A stretch of DNA of 64,000 nucleotides from Acuticoccus sp. I52.16.1 (GCF_022865125.1 NZ_CP094828.1:1054001-1118000); one strand, 5' to 3'. Numbered from the stretch's first letter, positions 27,145 through 38,075 are shown. Notes: generated by a model not told the origin, from the sequence alone. A program made the numbers and translations.

Positions 27145-27840
27145 TCAGTGCCGATCACCCAGGGGAAAGGTGATCCCTCCGCTCCATACCACAAGCGACC
27201 CGTCGTCGCGCGCGGTCGCCAGCTCGGCCAGCTCCATCGCGGCGGGGCGGGTGAAGCGCGCATCCAGCGCGCCGCGCACCCGCACGTAGGGGATGAAGCC
27301 GTCGTTGCGGGGGTCGAGGCGCACGCGCAAGGGGTGCTCGCGCCCGACCGTCACCACGTCGCCCATGTTGGTGCGCACGGTGAGGCCGGCGTCCTCGCCC
27401 TCCCCCTCGACCACCAGCTCCACCGCCTGGAAGGGCGCGTCCTCGACCTCGATGCCCACCTTCTCGATCGGCGTGACGAGGACGAACTCGCCGTCCGCCT
27501 CGCGCCGCAGGATCGAGGCGAAGAGCCGCACGAGGCGGTCGCGCAGGATCGGGGTACCGTTGTAGAACCACGTGCCGTCGGCGGCGATGCGCATGGGGAT
27601 CGGCCCGCAGTGTTCGGGGTTCCACTTGTGCACCGGGGCCGCCCCGCCGCCCAGTTCCGAGGCGCGGGCGATCAGCGCCGCCAGCGGGCCGCCGGTGCCG
27701 GCCGCCGGGTCGGCGGGAGCGCGGGCGGGGTCGCCGCGCGGCGCGGGCTCGCCGGGCGGGGTACCCTCGGCGGGACCTTCGCGATATGCGGAGCCGTCAT
27801 GTCGTGCGGTGGGATCCACGAGCCGAACCTCCCGTTGCAA
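27145..27840 (-). CDS. DUF1285 family protein
   Basis: A 231-residue protein. From about residue 70 onward it follows DUF1285: CGPIPMRIAADGTWFYNGTPI, LVRLFASILRRE, GEFVLVTPIEKVGIEVEDAPF, RTNMGDVVTVG and PYVRVRGALDARFTRPA. The N-terminal 60 residues are Pro/Gly/Ala-rich and may include an overextended start. The function is unknown, but the gene is regularly found divergent from the MoxR gene as here (149-bp shared upstream region), which suggests common regulation. Confidence 0.85.
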   Translation of the reverse strand: MQREVRLVDPTARHDGSAYREGPAEGTPPGEPAPRGDPARAPADPAAGTGGPLAALIARASELGGGAAPVHKWNPEHCGPIPMRIAADGTWFYNGTPILRDRLVRLFASILRREADGEFVLVTPIEKVGIEVEDAPFQAVELVVEGEGEDAGLTVRTNMGDVVTVGREHPLRVRLDPRNDGFIPYVRVRGALDARFTRPAAMELAELATARDDGSLVVWSGGITFPLGDRH

Positions 27841-27898
27841 GCGCGCCGCGGATGGGCGAGCCTCGCAAGGGATCTAAGGCACACTGCCTCGGCTGCCA

Positions 27899-27916
27899 AA
27901 CCATGGACAAATGGTT
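27899..27916. promoter_or_regulatory. Inverted repeat AACCAT-N6-ATGGTT between DUF1285 and MoxR
   Basis: Perfect 6-bp arms separated by GGACAA lie in the shared upstream region of the divergent DUF1285 and MoxR genes. This AT-leaning island stands out locally and is a candidate operator for both units. Confidence 0.4.
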
Positions 27917-27989
27917 AGGCGACGGCGGCCCGCGAGTTGCATTTACTGGCGCCGTCGGGTCGCCGACCATACGCGGCGCACGAAGGGTG

Positions 27990-28999
<1,010 letters not shown>

Positions 29000-29000
<1 letters not shown>

Positions 29001-29914
29001 TGTTCGAGCGCTTCCGCGCCGATCACGACGAGGACACCGCCGCCGCCGAGACGATGATCGCCGCCAAGGCGGCCGCGGCCAACCTCCCCGACCTTCTGGT
29101 CGAGGCCAAGCGCGTGGCCGGCGCCGTCGCGGCCGGGTGGCACGGCCGCCGCCGCGCCGGCACCGGCGAGACCTTCTGGCAGTTCCGCCCGTTCGACTTC
29201 GGCGAGCCGGCCCGCCGGATCGACTGGCGCCGCTCCGCCCGCGACGACGTCCTTCTGGTACGCGAGCGCGAATGGGAGGCGGCGCACACCGTCCTCCTGT
29301 GGGTCGACCGCACGGCCTCGATGCGAGCCCGCTCGCGCCTCGCCGCCGCCTCCAAGGAGGAGCGCGGCGTGGTGCTCCTGCTGGCGCTGGCGGACCTGCT
29401 GGGCCGCGGCGGCGAGCGGATCGGCCTGCTCGACGGCCCGCCGCCGACGGCGCGGCGCAACGCCGCCGACCGCATCGCCGAGGCCCTCGCCGAGACGGCC
29501 GACGACCCGCGCACACTCCCCCGCACGCCCAACCTGCGGCGCCATTGCGATGTCGTTCTGATCGGCGATTTCCTCGATCCGATCGAGAGCTACGCCGAGA
29601 CCTTCCACGCACTCGCCGCCAGCGGGGCGCGCACCCACCTCGTCCAGGTTCTGGACCCGGTCGAGGAGCGCTTCCCCTTCGGCGGGCGCAACCGCTTCGT
29701 CGACCCGGAGTCGGGCGTCGCCTTCCTCGTCGGCAAGGCGGAGGCTTGGCGCACCGGCTACGTCGACGCTCTGGCGGCGCAGAAGGAGGCGCTGGCGCTC
29801 GCGGCACGGCGCCTGGGGACGGCGCTCATCGTCCACCATACCGACCGCCCCGCCGCGCCGGCGCTGCTGGCGCTGAGCGGCGGTCTCTCCGGCCACCTCG
29901 ACAAGGTGGCCTGA
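29000..29914 (+). CDS. DUF58 family protein (first MoxR system)
   Basis: A 304-residue DUF58 protein. It has the family core [22 protein letters not shown] and a metal-binding MIDAS-like motif DRTASM (DxTxS) in a vWA-like fold. DUF58 proteins are standard partners of MoxR ATPases and link them to membrane vWA proteins. It overlaps the MoxR gene by one base. The next gene begins 251 bp later, a notable gap inside what is otherwise a tight operon. No membrane helix is obvious, so it is probably cytoplasmic. Confidence 0.9.
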
Positions 29915-30165
29915 TGGCCGGTCCCGGGCCATCGCGCGCCGCGACCCCGTATGCCCCGCCCGTGGCGGCGGGGCCTTGCAGTTTCCCCGGCGTGCCGTGC
30001 CGCGCCGCGCCCGCCGCGCAGCCTTCGGCGTGCGGCGCGACCGGGGCACACGATGCGACGCACGGGCGCCGACGCCGCTGCGGATGATCGCCGCAGCCCC
30101 GGCGAGGCTTGTGCGAGTATGATCCGTCCGACCGCGACGTCGGGGCGGACGACAGGAGACGAACG

Positions 30166-32949
30166 ATGACCGCATTGGGATTCGGCGCGCCGCTGGTGCT
30201 GTGGGCGCTGCTCCTCCTGCCGGTCCTGTGGTGGCTGATGCGATCGACGCCCCCCAGGCCGCGCGACATCACGTTTGCGCCGACGCGCCTTCTGATGAGC
30301 CTCGCCAAGCGCGAGGAGACGCCCTCGCGCACGCCCTGGTGGCTGATGGCGCTGCGGCTGGCGCTGGCGGCCTGTGTCATCATCGCCCTCGCGCAGCCGA
30401 TCCTGCGGCCGGACGCCGCGCCCGCCGCCGGCGACGGCCCGGCCCTCATCCTCGTCGACAACACCTTCGGCGCCGCCGCCGACTGGAGCCACCGGACCGA
30501 TACCGCCGCCCGCCTGATCGACGAGGCGGAGGCGGCCGACCGCGCCGTTATCCTCGCCGGCACCGCCGATGCCGCCGCCCCCCTCACCGGCCGTAGCCCC
30601 GGCGAAGCGCGCGACCTGTTGCGTTCGCTGGAGCCCCAGCCCTGGCACGCCGCCCGCGCCGCCCTCGCGACACGCCTCGCCGAGGTGCGGGCCGGCAGCG
30701 CCGCCTGGCTCGCCGACGGCCTCGGCTCGGAGGACGACGGCGCCTTCTGGGACGCGCTGGACGGCGCGACCGACGGCCCGGTCCGTCTCTTCCTGCCCGA
30801 GGCCGGCGAGATCATCGGCATCGCCGACGTCAGCCCCAGCGCCGAGGGCATGAGCGTCACCCTGACCGCGGACGCCGACCCCGGCCAGCTCCCCCGCACA
30901 GTGCGTGCGGTCGACCCCAAGGGCTTCGTCCTCGCCGAGGGCAGCGCCACCTTCCGCACCGGGAGCACCGCCGCCGTCGCCGAGCTGGAGCTTCCCACCG
31001 AGCTTCGCAACGACGCGCTGCGCGTCACCGTGGCGGGCGAGCGGACCGCCGCGGCCGTCCGGCTCCTGGACGAGCGCTTTCGCCGGCGCACGGTCGGCCT
31101 CATCTCCGGCGGATCGCTCGAGCAGGAGCAGCCGCTGCTCTCCCCGCTGCACTACCTGCGGGCCGCGCTCGGCCCCTCGGCCGACCTGCGCGAGCCCTCG
31201 GCCCAGGACCTCCCCACCGCGATCACCGAGCTGATCGACGCGGGCACCTCCGTCATCGTCCTCGCCGACGTCGGCACCTTGCTGCCGGCGACGCAGGACG
31301 CCCTCGCCCGCTGGATCAATTCCGGCGGCGTGCTCCTGCGCTTCGCCGGCCCGCGCACCTCGGACGGCACGGACGACCTCTTCCCCGTGCCGCTGCGCTC
31401 CGGCGCGCGCACCTTGGGCGGCACCCTCTCGTGGAGCGACCCGCAGCCGCTCAGCGACTTTTCGCAGAACGGCCCGTTCGCCAGCCTCGCCGTGCCGGGC
31501 GACGTGACGGTGACGCGCCAGCTCCTCGCCGAACCGTCGATCGCCCTGACCGAGCGCACCTGGGCGACCCTCGCGGACGGGACGCCCTTCGTCACCGGCC
31601 GCAATGTCGGCGCCGGCTGGGTCGTCTTCTTCCACGTCACGGCCGACACCGGATGGTCGACACTGCCGCTCTCGGGCAGCTTCGTGGAGATGCTGCGCGC
31701 GGTCGTGGAACTCTCCACCGCGGGCAGCGAATCGGCGGGCGAAGACGGCCCGTCGCTGCCGCCCTACCGCGTGCTGGACGGCACCGGCCGCCTCATCGCG
31801 CCGGGACCCAACGTGCAGCCGGTGTCGGGCGAGGTGACGCTCGGGCCACGCACGCCGCCGGGCCTTTATGGCGCGGATGGTGCATTCCGAGCGGTGAACC
31901 TTCTGGAAGACGGTGAGATACTCGCCTCGCTTAACCGGGATGCGTTCGTCGGCGCGACGATTTCGAGCTATACAACCGAGGGTCCGACCGAGTTGAAAGG
32001 TCCGCTCATGACGTTGGCCGCCGCTCTCTTCGTTCTCGATGCGCTGGCGATCCTGTTGCTCATGGGCAGCTTGCGGCGCCGCACGGTGGCCTCGGTCGCA
32101 GCGCTCGCGCTCGGCCTCGCCGTCGCCGCCGCCCCGCAGGCCGAGGCGCAGACCGGCCCGGCGGCGGACGCCGCGACCACCCGCCCGGCCGGCAACCCCG
32201 TCGACCTCGACTTCGCCATGCGCGCCTCGCTGCAGACGCGCCTCGCCTACGTGTCCACCGGCAATGCCGACGTCGACCGCGTCTCCGAGGCCGGCCTCAC
32301 CGGCCTCAGCCAGGCGCTCACGTCGCGCACCGCGGTGGAGCCGGCCGAGCCGATGGCCGTCAACATCGAGAGCGACGAGCTGGCCTTCTTCCCGCTGATC
32401 TACTGGCCGATAACGCCCGAGGCCGACCGCCCGTCCGACGCCGCGATCGCCCGGGTCGACGCCTACATGAAGAACGGCGGCACCATCCTGTTCGACACGC
32501 GGGACCAGTCCGGCGCGGTCACGCTGTCGGGCGCCTCTCCGGCGACGATGGCGCTGCGCCGCATCCTCGACGGGCTGGACATCCCGCCGCTGGAGCCGGT
32601 CCCCGAGGACCACGTCCTGACCAAGACCTTCTACCTGCTGGATGGGTTCCCCGGCCGCTGGACCGGGTCGCCGCTGTGGGTCGAGACCAGCCTGACCAGC
32701 CCCAGCCAGGACCGTCCGGCGCGGGCGGGCGACGGCGTCTCGCCGATCCTCATCACCGCCAACGACCTCGCCGGCGCGTGGGCCGTCAACGATCAAGGCA
32801 GCTTCCTGCTGCCGACCTCGCCGGCCGACCCCTACCAGCGCGAGCTGGCCTACCGCGCCGGCATCAACATCGCGATCTACACGATGACGGGGAACTACAA
32901 GGCCGACCAAGTCCACATCCCGGCGCTGCTCGAGCGGCTGGGCCAGTAG
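30166..32949 (+). CDS. Large membrane protein with BatA N-terminal and DUF4159 C-terminal domains
   Basis: A 927-residue protein. Two N-terminal helices (GFGAPLVLWALLLLPVLWWL and LMALRLALAACVIIALAQP) form the BatA-type anchor. A degenerate vWA-like region follows, in which the MIDAS aspartate motif reads DNTFG rather than DxSxS. A further helix pair near residue 620 (LAAALFVLDALAILLLMG) precedes the DUF4159 domain (about 690-925), which is related to glutamine amidotransferase-like folds. The start ATG 30166 is well supported by AGGAG 7 nt upstream. It ends 12 bp before the next vWA protein gene. It is typical of Hyphomicrobiales MoxR loci; the biochemical role is unknown. Confidence 0.88.
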   Translation: MTALGFGAPLVLWALLLLPVLWWLMRSTPPRPRDITFAPTRLLMSLAKREETPSRTPWWLMALRLALAACVIIALAQPILRPDAAPAAGDGPALILVDNTFGAAADWSHRTDTAARLIDEAEAADRAVILAGTADAAAPLTGRSPGEARDLLRSLEPQPWHAARAALATRLAEVRAGSAAWLADGLGSEDDGAFWDALDGATDGPVRLFLPEAGEIIGIADVSPSAEGMSVTLTADADPGQLPRTVRAVDPKGFVLAEGSATFRTGSTAAVAELELPTELRNDALRVTVAGERTAAAVRLLDERFRRRTVGLISGGSLEQEQPLLSPLHYLRAALGPSADLREPSAQDLPTAITELIDAGTSVIVLADVGTLLPATQDALARWINSGGVLLRFAGPRTSDGTDDLFPVPLRSGARTLGGTLSWSDPQPLSDFSQNGPFASLAVPGDVTVTRQLLAEPSIALTERTWATLADGTPFVTGRNVGAGWVVFFHVTADTGWSTLPLSGSFVEMLRAVVELSTAGSESAGEDGPSLPPYRVLDGTGRLIAPGPNVQPVSGEVTLGPRTPPGLYGADGAFRAVNLLEDGEILASLNRDAFVGATISSYTTEGPTELKGPLMTLAAALFVLDALAILLLMGSLRRRTVASVAALALGLAVAAAPQAEAQTGPAADAATTRPAGNPVDLDFAMRASLQTRLAYVSTGNADVDRVSEAGLTGLSQALTSRTAVEPAEPMAVNIESDELAFFPLIYWPITPEADRPSDAAIARVDAYMKNGGTILFDTRDQSGAVTLSGASPATMALRRILDGLDIPPLEPVPEDHVLTKTFYLLDGFPGRWTGSPLWVETSLTSPSQDRPARAGDGVSPILITANDLAGAWAVNDQGSFLLPTSPADPYQRELAYRAGINIAIYTMTGNYKADQVHIPALLERLGQ

Positions 32950-32961
32950 ACGACGGGTGTC

Positions 32962-35016
32962 ATGACAGATTTCGAGTTCGCGTTCAGTCCCTACGTCCCG
33001 ATCTGGGTCGTCGCCGTCTTCGCGGTGGTGGCGCTCACGCTGGCGGGGCTCGGCCTCGCGCGGCGGGTGCGGGGGTCGTCGCTGCGCATCGCCGCGGCGG
33101 TCCTCTTCGCGCTCGCCCTCCTCAACCCGGCCCTCCAGCGCGAGGTGCGCGAGCCGCTCTCGGGCATCGTCGCGGTGGTGGTCGACCACTCGCAGAGCCA
33201 GCGCACCGCCGGCCGCGTCGCGGCGACCGACGCCCTCGCCGACGACCTCGTCGCCCGCCTGGAGGCGACGCCGCAGCTCGAGGTGCGCACCCTCACGGTC
33301 GACCGCCCGCAGGCCGACCGCGACGGCACCATCCTGTTCGAGCCGCTGGCCGACCTCCTGGGCGATGTTCCGCCCGACCGGATCGCCGGCGCCATCCTGG
33401 TCACCGACGGCCAGGTGCACGACATCCCCACCACCGCCCCGTTCGAGGCGCCGGTCCACGCCCTCATCGTCGGCGACGAGGACGAGCGGGACCGCCGGGT
33501 CGAGATCGTCGCCGCGCCGCGCTTCGGCCTCGTCGGCTCGGAGCAGACGATCGTCGTCACCGTGGAGGACGCCGCGTCGCAGGGGGCGGCGGTGGAGCTC
33601 TCGGTCCGGGCCGACGACCAGCTGACCGAGACGCGCATCGCCACCGTGGGCGAGCCCATCGCGATCACGGTCGACATCGGCCATGGCGGCGACAATTTCT
33701 ACGAGTTCGAGGTAAACCCGGTCGAGGGCGAGCTGACGACGGTGAACAACGCCGCCGTCGCCATCGTCGAGGGGGTGCGCGAGAACCTGCGCGTGCTCCT
33801 GGTCTCGGGCGAGCCGCACGCGGGCGAGCGCACCTGGCGCAACCTCCTGAAGTCGGACGCTTCGGTCGACCTCGTGCACTTCACCATCCTGCGCCCGCCG
33901 GAGAAGCAGGACGGCACGCCCATCAACGAGCTGTCGCTGATCGCCTTTCCGACACGCGAGCTGTTCAGCCAGAAGATCGACGAGTTCGACCTCATCGTCT
34001 TCGACCGCTACCACCGCCGCAACGTCCTGCCGGCCCTATATTTCGACAATATCGCCCAGTACGTCCTCAACGGCGGCGCGGTGCTGATCGCGGCGGGGCC
34101 GGATTATGCGGGGCCCCGCTCGGTCTACCACACCCCGCTCGCCGCGACGCTGCCCGTGGCGCCCACCGGCGGCGTCGTCGAGGCACCGTTCCGGCCGACG
34201 GTGTCGGCCCTCGGCCAGCGCCATCCGGTGACGCGCGACCTCCCCGGCGGCAACGAGACGCCGCCCGCCTGGAGCGAGTGGTTCCGCCAGGTCGAGGCGG
34301 TGCCGACGGCGGGCGAGACCGTCATGACCGGCGCCGACGACAACCCACTCCTGGTCCTCTCGCGCGAGGGTGACGGACGCGTCGCCACCATGCTGTCGGA
34401 CCACATCTGGCTGTGGGCGCGCGGGTTCGACGGGGGCGGCCCGCACGTGCCGCTGATGCGCCGCCTGTCGCACTGGCTCATGAAGGAACCGGAGTTGGAG
34501 GAAGAGGCGCTGCGCCTCATCACCGGCAACGGCGCGTTGGTGGTCGAGCGGCAGACGCTCGCCGACGCCGCCGGCCCTGTCACGCTCACCACCCCATCGG
34601 GCGCGACCGAGGAGCTGACGCTCGCCGAGGCGGAGCCTGGCCTGTGGCGCGCCTCGGTGGAGACGCCGGACCTCGGCCTCTACCGCGCGACGGACGGGCG
34701 GCTGACCGCGCTCGGCCACGTCGGCCCGGCCAACCCGGTGGAGGCCCGCGACCTCACCTCGACGACCCAGACGCTGGCCCCCCTCGTCGACCTCACTCGC
34801 GGGTCGGTCCGCCGGGTCGACGACGGTGCCTCGGCGCCGCGCATCCTGATGCGCCCCGAGGGCCGCTCGACCAGCGGCTCGGACTGGATCGGCCTCAAGC
34901 GCTCCGAGGCGAGCGAGCTGACGGGCGTGGAGCGTGTGCCGCTGTTCGCCGGCCTCCTCGGCCTCGCCATCCTGCTGGCCGCCCTCTCCTCGACCTGGTG
35001 GCGCGAGGGCCGCTGA
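32962..35016 (+). CDS. Membrane vWA / GATase1-like protein of the first MoxR system
   Basis: A 684-residue protein with two N-terminal helices (IWVVAVFAVVALTLAGLGLA, SLRIAAAVLFALALLNPAL), an intact MIDAS motif (VVVDHSQSQ, DxSxS), an Ig-like middle and a GATase1-like domain (LRVLLVSGEPHAGE; YVLNGGAVLIAAGPDYAG). It ends in a helix near the C-terminus (LFAGLLGLAILLAALSSTWW), so the bulk probably faces the periplasm. It is the last gene of the MoxR unit. Partners of MoxR with vWA domains in other bacteria take part in envelope stress or metal insertion; the target here is unknown. Confidence 0.87.
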   Translation: MTDFEFAFSPYVPIWVVAVFAVVALTLAGLGLARRVRGSSLRIAAAVLFALALLNPALQREVREPLSGIVAVVVDHSQSQRTAGRVAATDALADDLVARLEATPQLEVRTLTVDRPQADRDGTILFEPLADLLGDVPPDRIAGAILVTDGQVHDIPTTAPFEAPVHALIVGDEDERDRRVEIVAAPRFGLVGSEQTIVVTVEDAASQGAAVELSVRADDQLTETRIATVGEPIAITVDIGHGGDNFYEFEVNPVEGELTTVNNAAVAIVEGVRENLRVLLVSGEPHAGERTWRNLLKSDASVDLVHFTILRPPEKQDGTPINELSLIAFPTRELFSQKIDEFDLIVFDRYHRRNVLPALYFDNIAQYVLNGGAVLIAAGPDYAGPRSVYHTPLAATLPVAPTGGVVEAPFRPTVSALGQRHPVTRDLPGGNETPPAWSEWFRQVEAVPTAGETVMTGADDNPLLVLSREGDGRVATMLSDHIWLWARGFDGGGPHVPLMRRLSHWLMKEPELEEEALRLITGNGALVVERQTLADAAGPVTLTTPSGATEELTLAEAEPGLWRASVETPDLGLYRATDGRLTALGHVGPANPVEARDLTSTTQTLAPLVDLTRGSVRRVDDGASAPRILMRPEGRSTSGSDWIGLKRSEASELTGVERVPLFAGLLGLAILLAALSSTWWREGR

Positions 35017-35146
35017 GCTCCCGCACGCCGCGGACAGACGAGGATGGCATCGGCCGCGACGACCCTCGACCCGATGCATGCCGGCGCCACATGAACAACG
35101 GGCGCCGGAAAACACCACCGGCGCCCGGCAGCGCGGGAGTCGGGCC

Positions 35147-35653
35147 ATGCCATCAAAGACGGAACCATCGATGACGGAGCCGCCGGGGACGGGGCTATCG
35201 AGGACGGGGCTATCGGGGACGGGGTCGCCAGGGACGGAGCCAAACGTCGGACGTGCGGCCGGGCCCGGCACGGCGGCGTTCAAGCCGGACGGATACACGA
35301 GCGTCGCGCCCTACCTGATCGTCGCCGACGCGGAGGCGACGCTCTCCTTCCTGGAGCGCGCCCTCGGCGCGAGGCGGCGACGCATCTTCGAGCGCGAAGA
35401 CGGCAGCGTCATGCACGCCGAAGTGCTCGTCGACGATACGGTGGTCATGTTGGGCGAGATGCCCGAGAGCCAGCCCGCCCACGTCCACGTCTACGTGGCG
35501 GACGTCGATGCGGCGTTCGCACGGGCGTTGGCCGCCGGCGGCACGAGCGCGCAGCCGCCCGCCGAGAAAGGCGACGGCGACCGTCGCGGCGGCGTCGTCG
35601 ACCCCAACGGGATCACCTGGTGGCTGAGCACGCAGCTGGCGCCGGACGCCTGA
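35147..35653 (+). CDS. VOC superfamily (glyoxalase/bleomycin-resistance-like) protein with repetitive N-terminus
   Basis: A 168-residue protein. The VOC domain spans about 45-165 (VAPYLIVADAEATLSFLERALGA, AEVLVDDTVVMLGEMPE, AHVHVYVADVDAAFARAL, GVVDPNGITWWLST), resembling the PhnB/YdfO-like subgroup. The first 38 residues are five-residue repeats (TEPSM TEPPG TGLSR TGLSG TGSPG TEPNV) encoded by a 15-bp tandem repeat. ATG 35147 is the start if the repeat is translated. I see no in-frame ATG between the repeat and the domain, so any shorter protein would need a non-ATG start. The substrate is unknown. Confidence 0.78.
   Translation: MPSKTEPSMTEPPGTGLSRTGLSGTGSPGTEPNVGRAAGPGTAAFKPDGYTSVAPYLIVADAEATLSFLERALGARRRRIFEREDGSVMHAEVLVDDTVVMLGEMPESQPAHVHVYVADVDAAFARALAAGGTSAQPPAEKGDGDRRGGVVDPNGITWWLSTQLAPDA
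35158..35247 (+). repeat. 15-bp tandem repeat, six degenerate copies, at the start of the VOC gene
   Basis: Units begin GACGG at 35158, 35173, 35188, 35203, 35218 and 35233; the third and fourth copies (GACGGGGCTATCG and two further bases) are almost identical. The period is a multiple of three, so copy-number change would add or remove five residues without shifting frame. Confidence 0.85.
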
Positions 35654-35817
35654 ACGCACCGGCCGAGGGCCCAGCGCCCGCAGCCGGCGGGGCCGGTACA
35701 TCAGCGCGGCGAATGGCGACGCCAGGGTTCGTGCGGTGTTTCGAACGCCGGCGGTCTGCGTGACCGGGACCCTCGGCGGCGGCGCAATGGCCGCGGCGAG
35801 GCACCGGACCGGCGGCC

Positions 35818-37188
35818 TCAGCCGCCGATCAGCACGGAGCAGCCGGCCGGGAGCGGCACGCGTGCGCCGGCCAGGGCGAGCCTCTCGCTGTGGTTCTCGG
35901 TGCCGGCGAGGAGACCGAGCGGTGTCGACAGCAGCGCGACGATGCCGACGCACGCCGGATTGCCGAGCCCGTCCTCCATCAGCAGCGTGAACGTCTCCCC
36001 GTCGCCGCTGCGCCAGATCTGCGCGCCGCCGACCGCATCCGCCCCGTTGGCGATCGCCTGGTAGGCCTCCCATTGGCGTGTGCCGAGGTAGAGCGCCCCC
36101 TCGTGCACGCACATCGCCGGGACCGCCGCGTTGAAGACGTCGTCGAGACCCGGCCCCGCCAGCGACTGCGGCACCTTGAGCCCCTGCGGCGAGAATCGCG
36201 GCTGACCGGCGACGAGGTCCCAGGTCCCGTCAGGCCACACGCGGATCACCTCCGCCGCCGCCGGGCCGATATTGTAGACCGGGTCCGTCCCCGGCCCGTT
36301 GACCCCGCCGCCGACGTAGAGCGCACCGCCGAACTCCGCCATCGCCGTGACGACGAGGCTGTGATTGAAACGGCCCGCTCCGTCGCGCAGCACGCACGTC
36401 CACACGAAAGGCGCCTCTCGGGCCGCCTCGGTCGCCCAGACCTGGAAGCCGCGCTTGGGGTTGTGCGTGCCCGCATAGAGCCGCCGGTCGGCGACGCACA
36501 GGGTGTGGATCGAGGCGTTGTCCGGGTCGCCGAAGCCGACCTCCGCGGCCGGCCGCCACACGCCGGAGGCCGGGTCGGCCGAGACATAGACCTCCGCGCG
36601 CGGGGCGACGTCCGGATCGAGGTCGGTGTCGCTGACGGTCCCGCAGGCGGCGGCGAAGAGCTGCCCGTCGAACGCGGTCAGGCAGCGGAACGAGAAGATG
36701 TCCGGGTCGCCGAGGCCCGGCGCTGCGACCGGCTCGAACGTCACCCCGTCGGCCGAACGCAGGATGAGTGCCCCACCGCGCGACATCGTGGCGACGTAGA
36801 GCGCCGGCTGCGGATCGGACGCGCCCTGGAAGACGGCCATCGCGCTATAGCCGACGTCACGCGGGACCTCGGCCCCGGCTTCGCCCGCACCACCGATGCC
36901 GAGCGTGGCGAGCACGCTGGTCCCGGCGGCGACCGCCTGCCGCTCCGGCACGGTGCTGCGCGGCCCGGCCGCCACCATCGGCGGCTCGTAGGCAACGACC
37001 CACGTCGCGCTCTCCTCGTCGAGGCGCATGATGGCGGGCGCATCGCCGCTCGCCCAGGAGAGGTCCGTCGCGGTGCCGATGAAGAGCTGGTCCCTGAAGA
37101 CCACCGCGCACGGGGCGCTCACCGTTCCCGGACGGGAGAAGCCGTCGCTGGCGATCGCGGCGAAGGGGGCGGCGTCGATCCCGTCCAT
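35818..37188 (-). CDS. Predicted cytosolic beta-propeller-like protein, coupled to a sulfotransferase
   Basis: A 456-residue protein with repeating strands of the type 'LY-x-G-T' (LFIGTATDLS, LYVATMSRGG, LYAGTHNPKRGFQVW, LYVGGGVNGPG, LYLGTRQWEAYQ), spaced as the blades of a beta-propeller. Patterns such as IWRSGDGETFTLL resemble BNR/Asp-box-like turns. I see no signal peptide or membrane helix. Its ATG at 37188 shares a base with the TGA of the upstream sulfotransferase gene, so the two are translated together and probably work together. I do not recognise a named family. It could be a binding scaffold or a sugar-binding or lyase-type propeller. Confidence 0.7.
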   Translation of the reverse strand: MDGIDAAPFAAIASDGFSRPGTVSAPCAVVFRDQLFIGTATDLSWASGDAPAIMRLDEESATWVVAYEPPMVAAGPRSTVPERQAVAAGTSVLATLGIGGAGEAGAEVPRDVGYSAMAVFQGASDPQPALYVATMSRGGALILRSADGVTFEPVAAPGLGDPDIFSFRCLTAFDGQLFAAACGTVSDTDLDPDVAPRAEVYVSADPASGVWRPAAEVGFGDPDNASIHTLCVADRRLYAGTHNPKRGFQVWATEAAREAPFVWTCVLRDGAGRFNHSLVVTAMAEFGGALYVGGGVNGPGTDPVYNIGPAAAEVIRVWPDGTWDLVAGQPRFSPQGLKVPQSLAGPGLDDVFNAAVPAMCVHEGALYLGTRQWEAYQAIANGADAVGGAQIWRSGDGETFTLLMEDGLGNPACVGIVALLSTPLGLLAGTENHSERLALAGARVPLPAGCSVLIGG

Positions 37189-38075
37189 CAGCTGTACCCA
37201 AAGCGCATCGCGAGCGAGCGCGTGCGTTCGTTGAAATGCTCGCCGCTCGCCCAGGGCAGCGCGTCGTCCAGCGACGGCACGCGGATGCGCGCCAGCCGTT
37301 GCGGGTCGATCGCCGGATTTTGCAGGAAGTTCGGGTCGTTGCCGCGCGGGGCGCCGCGGGGGCCGGGCGTGGCGTAGGGCGAGGCCTCGGGGTGCATCAT
37401 CGCCTCGAAGGCCGCGGGCGAGGTGTCGATGTCGAGCCACTCGCAGATCTGCGGCAGATAGCAGGCGAGGTCCGACAGCAGCGCCTCGCCCTGCATGCGC
37501 ATCGCCTGGCCGAGTTCGCAGTCGGCCGTGCCGTGGAGGATCAGCTCGTGGGCGCGGGTCCACATGCGCTCCGGGTCCGAGGACGGGCCGCGCGCCACCG
37601 CCTGAAGCGCCTCGAACCGGTCGCGCAGGGCGACGATCGACTCGCCGTTGGAAAGCGGGTGGCGGGTCAGATGCAGGATGTTGGCGTTGGGATAGAGCGT
37701 GCGCAGGCGCGCCATATAGTCCGGTCGCGACACCGTGCTGGGGCTCTTCTCGACGAGGATCTTCGGCCCGACCAGCTCCTGGATGTGCGCCAGCAGGCGC
37801 GGCACGTCCCACTCGAAGTGGGCCGAGATCCAGGCGCGGGCGCGCATGATGGTGTCCTCGGTCTGCTCGCCGTCGTGCAGCTCGGCGAGGGCGCGCAGCA
37901 AGCCGTCGCGAAAGATCGGCATCGACATCGGCCCATGCCACAGCGACCGCAGATCCTCGGCGAGGAAGAGGTTCAGCTCGGGTAGCCCGTAGCATTGAGG
38001 ATGTTGTCCGAGAATTCCGCATACGATAGAGGAAAACGACCTCGGCGGGCACAGGATGAAGAGCGGTTCAGGCAT
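37188..38075 (-). CDS. PAPS-dependent sulfotransferase family protein
   Basis: A 295-residue sulfotransferase-fold protein. The 5'-phosphosulfate loop reads CPPRSFSSIVCGILGQHP (residues 9-26). ILVEKSP (106-112) and the 3'-phosphate-binding arginine in LHLTRHPLSNGES (R138) are all present. Such enzymes transfer sulfate from PAPS to carbohydrate or lipid hydroxyls in the cytoplasm. The subgroup starting PLFIL-PPRSF is known to me from cyanobacteria and marine bacteria without a defined acceptor. It is first in a two-gene unit with the propeller-like protein and divergent from an esterase gene (226-bp gap). Confidence 0.85.
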   Translation of the reverse strand: MPEPLFILCPPRSFSSIVCGILGQHPQCYGLPELNLFLAEDLRSLWHGPMSMPIFRDGLLRALAELHDGEQTEDTIMRARAWISAHFEWDVPRLLAHIQELVGPKILVEKSPSTVSRPDYMARLRTLYPNANILHLTRHPLSNGESIVALRDRFEALQAVARGPSSDPERMWTRAHELILHGTADCELGQAMRMQGEALLSDLACYLPQICEWLDIDTSPAAFEAMMHPEASPYATPGPRGAPRGNDPNFLQNPAIDPQRLARIRVPSLDDALPWASGEHFNERTRSLAMRFGYS

